Source: Variovorax sp. MHTC-1 (lineage in GTDB: Bacteria; Pseudomonadota; Gammaproteobacteria; Burkholderiales; Burkholderiaceae_C). From it: a stretch of DNA of 64,000 nt. The stretch spans positions 240,231 to 304,230 of the forward strand of contig NZ_RWKI01000007.1 of assembly GCF_003984645.1 (NCBI RefSeq), given 5' to 3'. Below, in pieces: positions 56,742 to 64,000 of this stretch. The notes under the pieces were generated by a model. That model saw nothing but the letters and a program-made list of their open reading frames with translations. It did not search any database and was not told the DNA's origin. Every line of letters begins with the position of its first letter. Positions within the stretch are counted from its first letter, which is position 1. Position numbers and translations under genes: made by a program.

Positions 56742-58505
56742 ATGGCAAGAATCTTGTGGATGTCGGATTCGCCGAGGCTTGCAACAGGCTTCGGCCTGGT
56801 AACAGGCGAAGTATGCAAGCGCCTCGCAGGCCTCGGGCATGAGATTCTTGTGCTTGGCTGGTGGTCGAGCGAACCAGCTGAGTACTTCGGTCTCGATATC
56901 CGGCCTTGTCCTGTCCATCCGAAGCGGGCGGCCGCCGCGGTTGTTCGGCACGCGAGCCAGTTCAGGCCTCACTACTTGATCACCCTTGGCGACATCCCTT
57001 GGCTCGGCTATTTGGCCGCTGCCGATGTCCGTAGGGCATTGTCCCAGCTTGGCACTAAGTGGTGCATCTACTACCCTGTCGACGGCACGCTTCCGGATGG
57101 GGGCTTGCCCGCAAATTGGGTAAGCATATTGTCAGAGGCCGATCTTGCGGTCACGATGAGTGAATTCGGTACTGCCGCCACCACCGCGTGCGGCATCGAC
57201 GCGACTTTCATACCGCACGGATGCGATACGGAGCTGTTTCGTCCACCGCGAGACAAAGAAGCCGCAAAGCGGCGGTTCGGCTATGAGGGAAAGTTCGTCA
57301 TCTTGTCGGACATGCGCAACCATAGACGAAAGATGATCCCAAGGGCTCTCGACATCGTCCGGCGCCTCCAAGTTCCTCCTGACAAGCTCGTGTTCCATCT
57401 TCACACCGGCTCTCAAGGACGGGAGGATGCAGATTCGTACAGCTACAACGTACGTGCGGACATCGAGCTTCTCGGACTCGGCTTTGTGACCGGTGTCCAC
57501 GACAACGATGATCCTGCTGGCTTCGGCATGGCGGAACTTGTGAGCCTCTACTCGGCCGCTGACGTGCATTTGTTGACCTCTTTCGGGGAAGGTTTCGGGC
57601 TTCCCACACTGCAGGCCGCCAGTTCGGGCGTCGTGCCGATTGCAGCAGCCAACTCGGCCAGCACGGAGCTGGCGGGCAGCCACGGCTACGCGATCCCCTG
57701 CGACACACGGACAACAGACGAGTTCGGCCTGGTCAGGAAGTTCATTGATCGGCGCCGTGCCGCGTCGGTTCTGCAGGCGCTCTACGAAGATCCGCGTCTG
57801 CTCGATGCGCGCGCCTTGGCGGCGCGCAGATTCGCGCTCGACTTCAGTTGGGATCATGTGGTCCGCAAATGGGATTCGCTTCTGCGCGAAGAGGAGAAAA
57901 CGCCGCTGTCCGAGGCATCTGGGCATCGGGCGGGTCGCGCACCAGCCGGTGCTTCCCGTCAGCGTATTCGCGGACTGAACGGCGCGCGGCGCGGGAAACA
58001 GGCGCCACCGCGACCTACCGGCCACGACGCTTCCGTACTGCCGGTTCCCCGCATCGGGGTACCGGTTCGATTGGAACTGAAGCGCAAGGCAACCCGTGGC
58101 GCTTCGATCCCGTTGGTGTTGGCCGAGGCCTCATGCGCGCACCAGGTGCGCGACCTCGAAGCGATCTTTCCGGGAACGCTTGTTCTCAACATCGATGGTG
58201 CCTCCCTTCCTGCACGTGATCAACTTCAAGAGCTGATTGACATGGCAACGTTGATCGTCGACCCGGAGGGACGACTTCCGCAGATCGATCTGCTGTGCGC
58301 GACGCGCGGCGCGAGCTATCTTGGAAACAGCGCAATTTGGCCTCCGGTGGAGGAAGGATCCTTGCTCCTGAAGGCGAGATCTCTCCTGACCGACTACGCT
58401 CTTTCGGAGAAGAGGGCGCGCATCGCGAGACAGCGTGTGCGTCACGCGGTCCCGGCAGCTTTCGATCAGGCCACTAAGACAGTTGCAAAGTCGGCAACCG
58501 AATAA
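56742..58505 (+). CDS. GT4-like glycosyltransferase with C-terminal extension
   Basis: A 587-residue GT-B glycosyltransferase: acceptor-side domain from MARILWMSDSPRLATGFG to about 160, donor-side domain to about 385 with HRRKM (193-198) and SFGEGFGLPTLQAASSG. In the EX7E pair the first Glu is E283 but the second is Gln291, so donor ribose binding may differ. The last ~200 residues are unusual: a basic disordered linker then a Rossmann-like part (SIPLVLAEASCAH ... LIVDPEGRLPQIDLLC) which may be a degenerate second GT domain. The gene follows the peptidase by 57 bp. Confidence 0.78.
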   Translation: MARILWMSDSPRLATGFGLVTGEVCKRLAGLGHEILVLGWWSSEPAEYFGLDIRPCPVHPKRAAAAVVRHASQFRPHYLITLGDIPWLGYLAAADVRRALSQLGTKWCIYYPVDGTLPDGGLPANWVSILSEADLAVTMSEFGTAATTACGIDATFIPHGCDTELFRPPRDKEAAKRRFGYEGKFVILSDMRNHRRKMIPRALDIVRRLQVPPDKLVFHLHTGSQGREDADSYSYNVRADIELLGLGFVTGVHDNDDPAGFGMAELVSLYSAADVHLLTSFGEGFGLPTLQAASSGVVPIAAANSASTELAGSHGYAIPCDTRTTDEFGLVRKFIDRRRAASVLQALYEDPRLLDARALAARRFALDFSWDHVVRKWDSLLREEEKTPLSEASGHRAGRAPAGASRQRIRGLNGARRGKQAPPRPTGHDASVLPVPRIGVPVRLELKRKATRGASIPLVLAEASCAHQVRDLEAIFPGTLVLNIDGASLPARDQLQELIDMATLIVDPEGRLPQIDLLCATRGASYLGNSAIWPPVEEGSLLLKARSLLTDYALSEKRARIARQRVRHAVPAAFDQATKTVAKSATE

Positions 58506-58523
58506 CGCCGAGGAGAGACGCGC

Positions 58524-59291
58524 ATGGAGACGATCATCAACGAAGCGAAGACCTTGATCGGTAGCCTAGGAACGTACGCACGCCTGATTGTGGTTGGCGT
58601 ATGGTTCCCCGGCTTCTTACTATTCTGTGAGGTCGGGTCCCTGTACTTTCGGTTCTTTGGTCCCGTAGACGAGGGCCTGCTTTCATATATAGCTGAGAGG
58701 ATCAAGGATTTCGATTCTGCTGTCATGTCCGGCCTGCTTGGCGTGCTCGTCCTCGCGATATCGATCGCCACGGGCTACGTCTCAAGGGACCTGGCCTTCG
58801 CTATTAGCGATCTTTGGCTGCGGAAAGGGTGGAGGCCGACACGGAAGCTGTCGGTGATCTATGCGGATATTCGCCGCGTACACGGAGACAGCAAGGTCGA
58901 CGACGTCGCCGCGAACTATCCGGTTTTCAGACTTGCAACCAGTGGGGTAGGCCCGGCCCCGCTGCCCAGGTTGCCCGACAGCTATGTCCGGGAGTTCTGC
59001 AAGCAGTGGCTGAGGCTGAGAGCGCCGAGCCTGAATACGGAAGGCTTAGAGATCGAGATCAACATGGTCATAGGCCTGGTGATGCCGGTCGCATTGGCTG
59101 CAGCTGTATTTCTAGGGTTCGTCAGCGGATGGCTATGCTTCGTACTCGCCGGTGCAAGCATTGCCGCGGCCACATTCATGATGTATCGAATAGTTTGGGC
59201 GCGCACTATTGAGACTGAGCAAGCCATGACGAACTTTCTGTTCGCACACTGGGAAGGGCTGGCTACAGCGTCCGCTGCAACTCCAAGTTGA
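58524..59291 (+). CDS. Four-helix membrane protein, function unknown
   Basis: A 255-residue protein with helices at about 18-40 (ARLIVVGVWFPGFLLFCEV), 66-86 (AVMSGLLGVLVLAISIATG), 181-200 and 202-222 (CFVLAGASIAAATFMMY), and a ~95-residue central cytoplasmic domain (WRPTRKLSVIYADIRRVHG ... SYVREFCKQWLRLRA, partly quoted). No family was recognised. It lies 18 bp after the first glycosyltransferase and 36 bp before the second, so all three are probably co-transcribed; it may anchor or export a glycosylated product, which is inference. Confidence 0.7.
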   Translation: METIINEAKTLIGSLGTYARLIVVGVWFPGFLLFCEVGSLYFRFFGPVDEGLLSYIAERIKDFDSAVMSGLLGVLVLAISIATGYVSRDLAFAISDLWLRKGWRPTRKLSVIYADIRRVHGDSKVDDVAANYPVFRLATSGVGPAPLPRLPDSYVREFCKQWLRLRAPSLNTEGLEIEINMVIGLVMPVALAAAVFLGFVSGWLCFVLAGASIAAATFMMYRIVWARTIETEQAMTNFLFAHWEGLATASAATPS

Positions 59292-59327
59292 AATCCAAGG
59301 CATGGGGCAAACGCAGATGAGGAAGAG

Positions 59328-60374
59328 ATGCGCATCGCGCAAGTCGCTCCGTTGATCGAGGCTGTTCCGCCGAAGTTCTACGGCGGAACAGAGCGCGTCG
59401 TCTCCTATCTCACCGAAGAGCTCGTTCGACTTGGTCACGATGTCACTCTGTTCGCGAGCGGCGATTCGGTCTCGGCGGCGCGACTCGTTCCTGCGTGTCC
59501 AGACGCCTTGCGGCTCGACGTTACCGTTCGCGACACCATTGCCCCGCATGCGCTCATGCTGGAGCACGTGTTCAGGCGCGTCGAAGAATTCGACGTGCTT
59601 CATTTTCATCTGGACTACCGCCCGTTCTCTCTCTTCTGCCGCCAGCCGACGCCATTCCTCAACACCCTGCATGGTCGACTGGATCTGCCAGAGGTCTGGC
59701 CCGTTTACCGGGCTCACCCAGCGGCGCCGCTGGTGTCGGTCTCCGACGCGCAGCGCCGCAATATGCCATGGGCCAACTGGGTCGCCACGGTGCACCACGG
59801 GCTTCCCAGCAACCTTCTTACGCCTTGCGCAGTCACGCCGACGTATCTTGCGTTCCTCGGCCGCATCTCGCCGGAGAAACGGGTGGATCGCGCGATCGAG
59901 ATCGCTGGCAAGTGCGGGCTCCCACTCAAGATCGCTGCCAAGGTGGACGCGGTGGATCGAGAGTACTTTAAGGAACGGGTCCTTCCGCTGTTGACGCTTC
60001 CCCATGTCGAGTACATCGGCGAAATCAGCGATGCGGAGAAGCCTTTGTTCCTGTCCGGCGCCCTTGGACTTCTGCTGCCGGGCGACTGGCCAGAGCCGTT
60101 CGGGCTGGTCATGATCGAGGCGATGGCATGCGGCACGCCGGTGATTGCCTTCGACCACGGAGCGGTAACAGAGGTCATCGAGCACGGACTGACCGGCTAT
60201 GTCGTCCACGATATTCGCGAGGCGGTAAGCGCGGCACACCGTCTCGCGCAACTATCGCGCCCTATCGTGAGGCGATGTTTCGAAGATCGATTCACTGTAC
60301 GCCGAATGGCCGAATCGTACTTGACCACCTATGCTCACCTCGCATCAAGCGAATGCCGAATGATGCTCCGCTGA
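59328..60374 (+). CDS. GT4 family glycosyltransferase
   Basis: A 348-residue GT-B enzyme typical of family 4: PPKFYGGTERVVSYLTEELVRLGH at the N-terminus (partly quoted), GRISPEKRVD at 178-187 with the donor-phosphate Arg/Lys, and EPFGLVMIEAMACGTPV with the EX7E pair at 256 and 264. The glycan product is unknown. The start ATG at 59328 follows GAGGAAGAG, a good ribosome-binding site. It closes the plus-strand cluster. Confidence 0.88.
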   Translation: MRIAQVAPLIEAVPPKFYGGTERVVSYLTEELVRLGHDVTLFASGDSVSAARLVPACPDALRLDVTVRDTIAPHALMLEHVFRRVEEFDVLHFHLDYRPFSLFCRQPTPFLNTLHGRLDLPEVWPVYRAHPAAPLVSVSDAQRRNMPWANWVATVHHGLPSNLLTPCAVTPTYLAFLGRISPEKRVDRAIEIAGKCGLPLKIAAKVDAVDREYFKERVLPLLTLPHVEYIGEISDAEKPLFLSGALGLLLPGDWPEPFGLVMIEAMACGTPVIAFDHGAVTEVIEHGLTGYVVHDIREAVSAAHRLAQLSRPIVRRCFEDRFTVRRMAESYLTTYAHLASSECRMMLR

Positions 60375-60440
60375 TGCTCGGGCTGGATCTCCTTGAGAGT
60401 CTTCCCGCCTCCACCGCCTCTTTGAGGCAGAGTGACCACG

Positions 60441-60836
60441 TTATCCGCGGTCGCCGGCGGAACGATCCGTTTTTTCCGCGGCCACCTCGCCGCGCTGGAC
60501 GACCGCGAGGATGTCCTTGGCCTTCATGTTCAGGTTCAGCCCGCCTTCTGTGTCCTTGAGCCGGACGCGCGCGATGCGGTCGCGCACGCGCGGCATGCGG
60601 GCCAAGCTGTTGTCGTTCCAGTTCTGAATGGTCCCGAGGATGGCCAAGATGAAACCGCCTAGCTTTTTCGTAGCGTCTTCGCCTTCTTCGAAGTGGTCCC
60701 ATCGCTCGCCGTATCCCTCGCGGTAGTTCGAGAACAGGCAGACCTCGTCCGCGGGCGTGCTTCGCTCCTTGATGACCGGCTCGAGCTTGATGCCGAAAGT
60801 GGGCCACCGCAGGACCAGGCCATCGAACCGGTGCAT
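60441..60836 (-). pseudogene. patatin-like protein, internal fragment
   Basis: An open stretch whose product (RFDGLVLRWPTFGIKL ... GGLNLNMKAKDILAVVQRG, partly quoted) looks like the C-terminal half of the large patatin/RpoH-suppressor proteins, where RVRLKDTEGGLNLNM is conserved. The catalytic N-terminal half is missing, and the 3' end is also abnormal (KTDRSAGDRG then stop). Upstream it joins, out of frame, the truncated membrane-protein gene. It is a remnant, not a functional gene. Confidence 0.65.
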
Positions 60837-60981
60837 CGGGAAGCATCAGCAGGTGCAGAGCGGATTCACGCGTGCCCGAGGTCGTCTCTATGGATGACCT
60901 TCGGTGCAGCGCCCAATCGAAGACGCCGGCGGCCAGCCACAAGGGCAGCACCGCGAACATCAGAAGCAGGCGCTCGGGCAT
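60837..60981 (-). pseudogene. truncated membrane-protein gene
   Basis: Starting at 60981, the minus strand encodes MPERLLLMFAVLPLWLAAGVFDW and a cytoplasmic part HRRSSIETTSGTRESALHLL (two separate quotes), resembling the N-terminus of a conserved inner-membrane hypothetical. After about 45 residues the family sequence stops and the DNA continues into the patatin fragment in a different frame. It begins 15 bp after the DUF2269 gene, so it was once part of the same operon. Confidence 0.6.
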
Positions 60982-60995
60982 GCGGTGGCCCGGCC

Positions 60996-61469
60996 TCACG
61001 CGAGCCCGGCCGGCTTCGCAACCATGAGCCAGAACAGGGCGAGAAAAAGGAAGAAGGCCGGCACGCCGAGGACCACCCACCATTTGAAGAACATCCAGTA
61101 GCGTGCAGGCAGCGCCTGGCCCCTGCTCGCCGCTTCCGAGGCGAGATCGCGCAATCGGATCTGCAGCCAGACCACCGGCAGCCAGCAAAGAATCGCAAGC
61201 ACATAGAAGAAGATCGACATCTTGACCCAGGGCGTCTGGAGCGGCAGTCCGGCCAGATGCATCAGCCAGAAGCCGGTCAGCGGCTGCAGCACGGCGCTGG
61301 TTGCTGTGAAGAGCCAATCGGCGCGCACCACCATCCGCGCCACGACGGCGACCGCCCGTACGTCGCGCGACAAGGTGGTGGCGAGAAGATAGAAGGCCGA
61401 GCCGACGCCGGTGCCGAAGAGCACGGTCGATGAAATCACGTGCAGCCATTTGACGATCAGGTATTCCAT
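60996..61469 (-). CDS. DUF2269 family membrane protein
   Basis: A 157-residue membrane protein with four helices, family DUF2269: MEYLIVKWLHVISSTVLFG, a conserved His near the first helix, PLTGFWLMHLAGLP, FYVLAILCWLPVVWLQIR and PARYWMFFKWWVVLGVPA. Family members are small membrane proteins, maybe heme-binding, of unknown role. The ATG at 61469 gives the normal length. It is between the truncated gene and the epimerase gene on the same strand. Confidence 0.88.
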   Translation of the reverse strand: MEYLIVKWLHVISSTVLFGTGVGSAFYLLATTLSRDVRAVAVVARMVVRADWLFTATSAVLQPLTGFWLMHLAGLPLQTPWVKMSIFFYVLAILCWLPVVWLQIRLRDLASEAASRGQALPARYWMFFKWWVVLGVPAFFLFLALFWLMVAKPAGLA

Positions 61470-61485
61470 GGCACCTGCCCGAATC

Positions 61486-62808
61486 TCAGCGGCGGGTGGG
61501 CCGGCGCCCGGAGTCCAGCGCCCAGAGCAGCAGAATTGCTGCGCACATGGGCAGGTTCTTGGACAAGGGCCCGAAGGGGTGTAGCCAGAACTCCGGCATC
61601 GCAATGCTGATGGCCGCCGTGTAGAAGGCGATCAGTGCGAGCTGCAGCGGCCACAGCCAGCGCGCGCGGCCGCGCGCGGCCACCAGCAGCGTGGCGATCC
61701 CGAGCGCCAGATCGAAGACGGCTGCACCGACCAGCGCAAGCTGCGCCCAGCCGCCCTCGATGCCGACACGCGCCAGCAGCTCCAGGCTCTGGTCGCGCGG
61801 ATAAAGGCCGATGGAGACGACGAAGGTCCAGATCCAGACGAAGGCGATCGCAAGCCGCAGCGCCGGCAGCATCCATGCGAGCCACGATGCGCGGCGCAGC
61901 GCTTCGGCCTGCGCCGGCGCGATGAAGTGCTCGGGTGCGCGCGGCGGCCGCCCGAGCAAGGCGGCAAATTCGTCCGCCGGCGCCACATTGCCGGCCAGCA
62001 GCATGCGCGCGGTGTCGTGGTCGAGAAAGCTCCGGCGCCAGCGGCCGGCGAGCTGCGCCGCCGAGAGGAAGATGCCTTCCGGCAGCGGGACCACGAACTG
62101 CCGGCGGCCGTGCGCGAGCTGCATGCGCAGCTCGCGCAGGTAATCGCGAAAGCTCAAGGGATGCGGGCCAACGAAGGCCAGCGTGCGGGTGCCGGCGGGT
62201 TGCCGCTCCACCAGTGTCGCCACGCCGCACACCAAGTCGTCGATGTGCACGGGCTGCAAGGCCTGCCGGCCGCCGCGGGGAAGCGCCAGCACCGGCAGCA
62301 CGGCGAGCGCCGCGAAGAGCCGGGCGCTCGCGCCTTCGCCGCCCCAGACGAGCGAGGGCTGCACGATGGCCGAGGCCAGCGGAAGGCGTCTGAGATGGGC
62401 ATCCGCAGCTGCCTTGCTGCGGTGGTATGCGGTGACGGCTTCCTCGTTGGCGCCGAGCGCGGAGATCTGCACGACGAAGGCCACCCCGGATGCCGCGCAG
62501 GCATCGAACATCCGCGCGGGCCCCTCGTGGTGCACGGCCGCGAAGGCGCCTGGACGGCTTTCGCGCAGCAGGCCGACCGCGTTGATCACCACGTCGCCTG
62601 GCAGCAGATGGGCAGACCAGAACGCAGCCGGCGGCGCGGTATCGAAATCGACGCCGAGCCATCGCGTTTGCGACTGCGGCCAGCGCGCGCCGCGTGCGGC
62701 CGCAGCGGGATCGCGCGCAGTGCACAGCAGATCGAGGCCGCGGCGCGCGAACTCGGCGGCGAGCGCGCTCCCGAGAAAGCCGCCGGCGCCTGCGATCACG
62801 ATTCTCAC
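61486..62808 (-). CDS. NAD-dependent epimerase/dehydratase-like + DoxX-like membrane domain fusion
   Basis: A 440-residue fusion. Residues 1-~290 are an atypical SDR fold (VIAGAGGFLGSALAAEFARRG near 4-24, partly quoted; AYHRSKAAADAHLR), close to NmrA/complex I NDUFA9-like proteins; the rest is a four-helix DoxX-like membrane part (LRLAIAFVWIWTFVVSIG ... LALIAFYTAAISIAMPEFW). DoxX fusions occur in oxidative-stress-related operons. The GTG at 62808 overlaps the upstream gene's stop by GTGA. Next to DUF2269, this suggests one membrane operon. Confidence 0.85.
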   Translation of the reverse strand: MRIVIAGAGGFLGSALAAEFARRGLDLLCTARDPAAAARGARWPQSQTRWLGVDFDTAPPAAFWSAHLLPGDVVINAVGLLRESRPGAFAAVHHEGPARMFDACAASGVAFVVQISALGANEEAVTAYHRSKAAADAHLRRLPLASAIVQPSLVWGGEGASARLFAALAVLPVLALPRGGRQALQPVHIDDLVCGVATLVERQPAGTRTLAFVGPHPLSFRDYLRELRMQLAHGRRQFVVPLPEGIFLSAAQLAGRWRRSFLDHDTARMLLAGNVAPADEFAALLGRPPRAPEHFIAPAQAEALRRASWLAWMLPALRLAIAFVWIWTFVVSIGLYPRDQSLELLARVGIEGGWAQLALVGAAVFDLALGIATLLVAARGRARWLWPLQLALIAFYTAAISIAMPEFWLHPFGPLSKNLPMCAAILLLWALDSGRRPTRR

Positions 62809-63500
62809 GGCGAATTGCGTCTGTTGGCCGCCAGGCATCCTGCCGCCAGTCCGATGGCGAAGGCGCCATACACCAGCGCCATGGCGCCGGTGGACAGGCG
62901 GTGCTCGAAGCCGGGCGTGAGCCGCTTCGGCGTCACCGTGTAGTCGACCGTGCAGGCGACCGCCGCGGCGACAGTGGCGCCGGCCACGGCCTTCGGCACC
63001 GTCTGCGCATCGCGGCGATTGCCGTGCAGCCACGCATAGAGCACGGCCCAGAAGGTGGAAGTGAGGTGGTGGATCACATAGCCGACCAGCGTATGACGCA
63101 GCGTCGGCCGGTCGACCACGAAGGCTTCGCCGCGCCAGAGCCAATGGCTGATCGCGTTGGTCGGAGCGACGATGCTGCCGTTCTCTCGCCGTCCGGCCAC
63201 GGCCAGCGCGAGGGTGGACACCACGCTGGCCAATGCGCCTGCGATCAGACCGGTACGCAGAGCGGCGCGCAATCTCGCAGCCGCTGTCCGCTCGGCCTGT
63301 CCAACTTCAGCGGCCGCCTGCGACCTGACCTGAACCGTGGAGACCGACACTGGATCACTGGCGGGAAAAGATTCCTCCACGCCGTGGTCCAGCGCGTCCT
63401 CGCTAGGCTGCGGCGCGGCTGAGGCGGGCGCGGTTTCGGGCGGCCGGTCATGGTTCTCTGCGGTGGGAAAAGGAAAGGGGGTAGAAGAATGCTGGACCAT
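62805..63500 (-). CDS. Membrane protein with N-terminal ESFPASDP motif, function unknown
   Basis: A 231-residue product. The cytoplasmic N-terminus (1-75) contains DHGVEESFPASDPVSVS, a short motif common in proteobacterial stress-linked small proteins. Then come four to five hydrophobic helices (LIAGALASVVSTLALAVAG, VGYVIHHLTSTFWAVLYAWL, AVAGATVAAAVACTVDY, GAMALVYGAFAIGLAAGCL). AAGGAG before the ATG at 63500 fixes the start. It heads the operon with the epimerase/DoxX and DUF2269 genes. Confidence 0.7.
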   Translation of the reverse strand: MVQHSSTPFPFPTAENHDRPPETAPASAAPQPSEDALDHGVEESFPASDPVSVSTVQVRSQAAAEVGQAERTAAARLRAALRTGLIAGALASVVSTLALAVAGRRENGSIVAPTNAISHWLWRGEAFVVDRPTLRHTLVGYVIHHLTSTFWAVLYAWLHGNRRDAQTVPKAVAGATVAAAVACTVDYTVTPKRLTPGFEHRLSTGAMALVYGAFAIGLAAGCLAANRRNSP

Positions 63501-63631
63501 GGCGAGACTCCTTTTTCTTCAGCATGGCAGGCCATGCATCGCAATGAACCCGTGCGCCCGGCGCCCGGTTGTAGGAGGGAGTCCACCGAACGCCTCGGCG
63601 CAAAGCTATCGTCGGTGCGCACAGGGGTCCT

Positions 63632-64000
63632 TCAGTTCGTGAGCGTGATCCACACCGGCGCGTGGTCGCTCGGCTTCACACGGCCACGGTGCTCAAGCTC
63701 GACACCGGTGGCAACTAGACGAGGCAGGAGCGACGGGCTGAGCAACAGGAAGTCCATGCGGAACCCTGCTGCGCCTGAAGGCCGCGTCGTCGACCCAGGT
63801 ATAGATCCGCTCGGTGGGATGCAGCTGCCGGGTGGCATCGAATCGAGCCCTGCGCCGGAAGTCGTTCGTAGGCGACGCGCGTCTGCGGTTGCAGCACCGC
63901 ATCGAATCGCCCGGGCCACCAGTTGTAGATATCGGCATTGGTCGGGACGGGACCCGGACCTTCGGCATGATCGCCCGGAAGGCAGTTCAGGGCCCCCAAG
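63632..64000 (-). pseudogene. exonuclease III-like gene with two frameshifts, cut by the window edge
   Basis: Reading leftward, ExoIII/Xth-like sequence appears in three frames in order: GALNCLPGDHAEGPGPVPTNADIY (partly) with RVAYERLPAQG up to about 63850, then DATRQLHPTERIYTWVDDAAF to about 63765, then FRMDFLLLSPSLLPRLVATGVEL and SDHAPVWITLTN to the stop at 63632 (each quoted in part). The last contains the conserved SDHAP of the family. Either the gene is a pseudogene or the assembly has indels. Confidence 0.7.

Overview
The window is GC-rich chromosomal DNA from a betaproteobacterium of the order Burkholderiales, most likely Comamonadaceae and Variovorax-like. The reasons are the order of the housekeeping genes (scpB-rluB-ndk-rlmN-pilF-rodZ-ispG-hisS-yfgM-bamB-der-hfq-hflX-hflK-hflC-DUF2065-hisZ-purA), a Bug-type solute receptor, a polyhydroxybutyrate-linked patatin/3-hydroxybutyrate dehydrogenase pair, and an intergenic repeat family with the core CCCCCCGAGGGGG ... 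TTGGGGCGGCCCGG that I associate with this family. The genus is inferred from gene content and was not tested by a search.

Layout. (1) 1-20.3 kb is a dense, almost entirely plus-strand core block: ribosome and RNA maintenance (rluD, rluB, rlmN, der, hfq, hflX), nucleotide and cofactor metabolism (ndk, ispG, purA, hisZ), tRNA charging (hisS), envelope functions (pilF, rodZ, yfgM, bamB), chromosome segregation (scpB) and the membrane protease regulators hflK/hflC. Many neighbours overlap by ATGA and are probably translationally coupled. (2) 20.3-31.5 kb has mixed strands: a VOC protein, an AraC regulator divergent from metC, tesA divergent from an ABC ATPase, rlmB, two Hsp20 genes behind a candidate sigma-32 promoter, an aldo/keto reductase, a split chromate transporter and a BrkB-type membrane protein. 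(3) 31.5-51.9 kb is metabolic and accessory: PHB-linked patatin and bdhA, a MarR-GNAT fusion, a YgiQ-type radical SAM enzyme, an EamA exporter, Usp, a phytase-like lipoprotein, a hemerythrin-like protein, a PNPOx/GAF operon, and acyl-CoA genes (Bug receptor, CaiB, dienoyl-CoA reductase-like SDR, enoyl-CoA hydratase).

(4) 51.9-60.4 kb looks different. It is visibly poorer in G+C with looser codon use, has small orphan genes and long gene-poor stretches, and then a four-gene plus-strand cluster: a papain-like peptidase fused to an alpha/beta hydrolase, two GT4 glycosyltransferases and a four-helix membrane protein. I read it as horizontally acquired, and it is the best candidate for an undescribed system. 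(5) 60.4-64 kb is a minus-strand region showing decay: a patatin fragment joined out of frame to a truncated membrane-protein gene, then intact DUF2269, epimerase/DoxX and membrane genes, then a frameshifted exonuclease III gene running off the window.

Non-coding structure stands out. GC-rich REP-like repeats sit between genes of the same operon, once as a three-copy tandem array that has copied a start codon. A palindrome family (TAGGGCCTGTTAACAGGCCCTA-like) lies at the ends of convergent genes and supplies both stop codons. A 271-bp element at 45.7-46.0 kb carries the same sequence as its terminal inverted repeats. No rRNA, tRNA, CRISPR array or transposase gene was seen.
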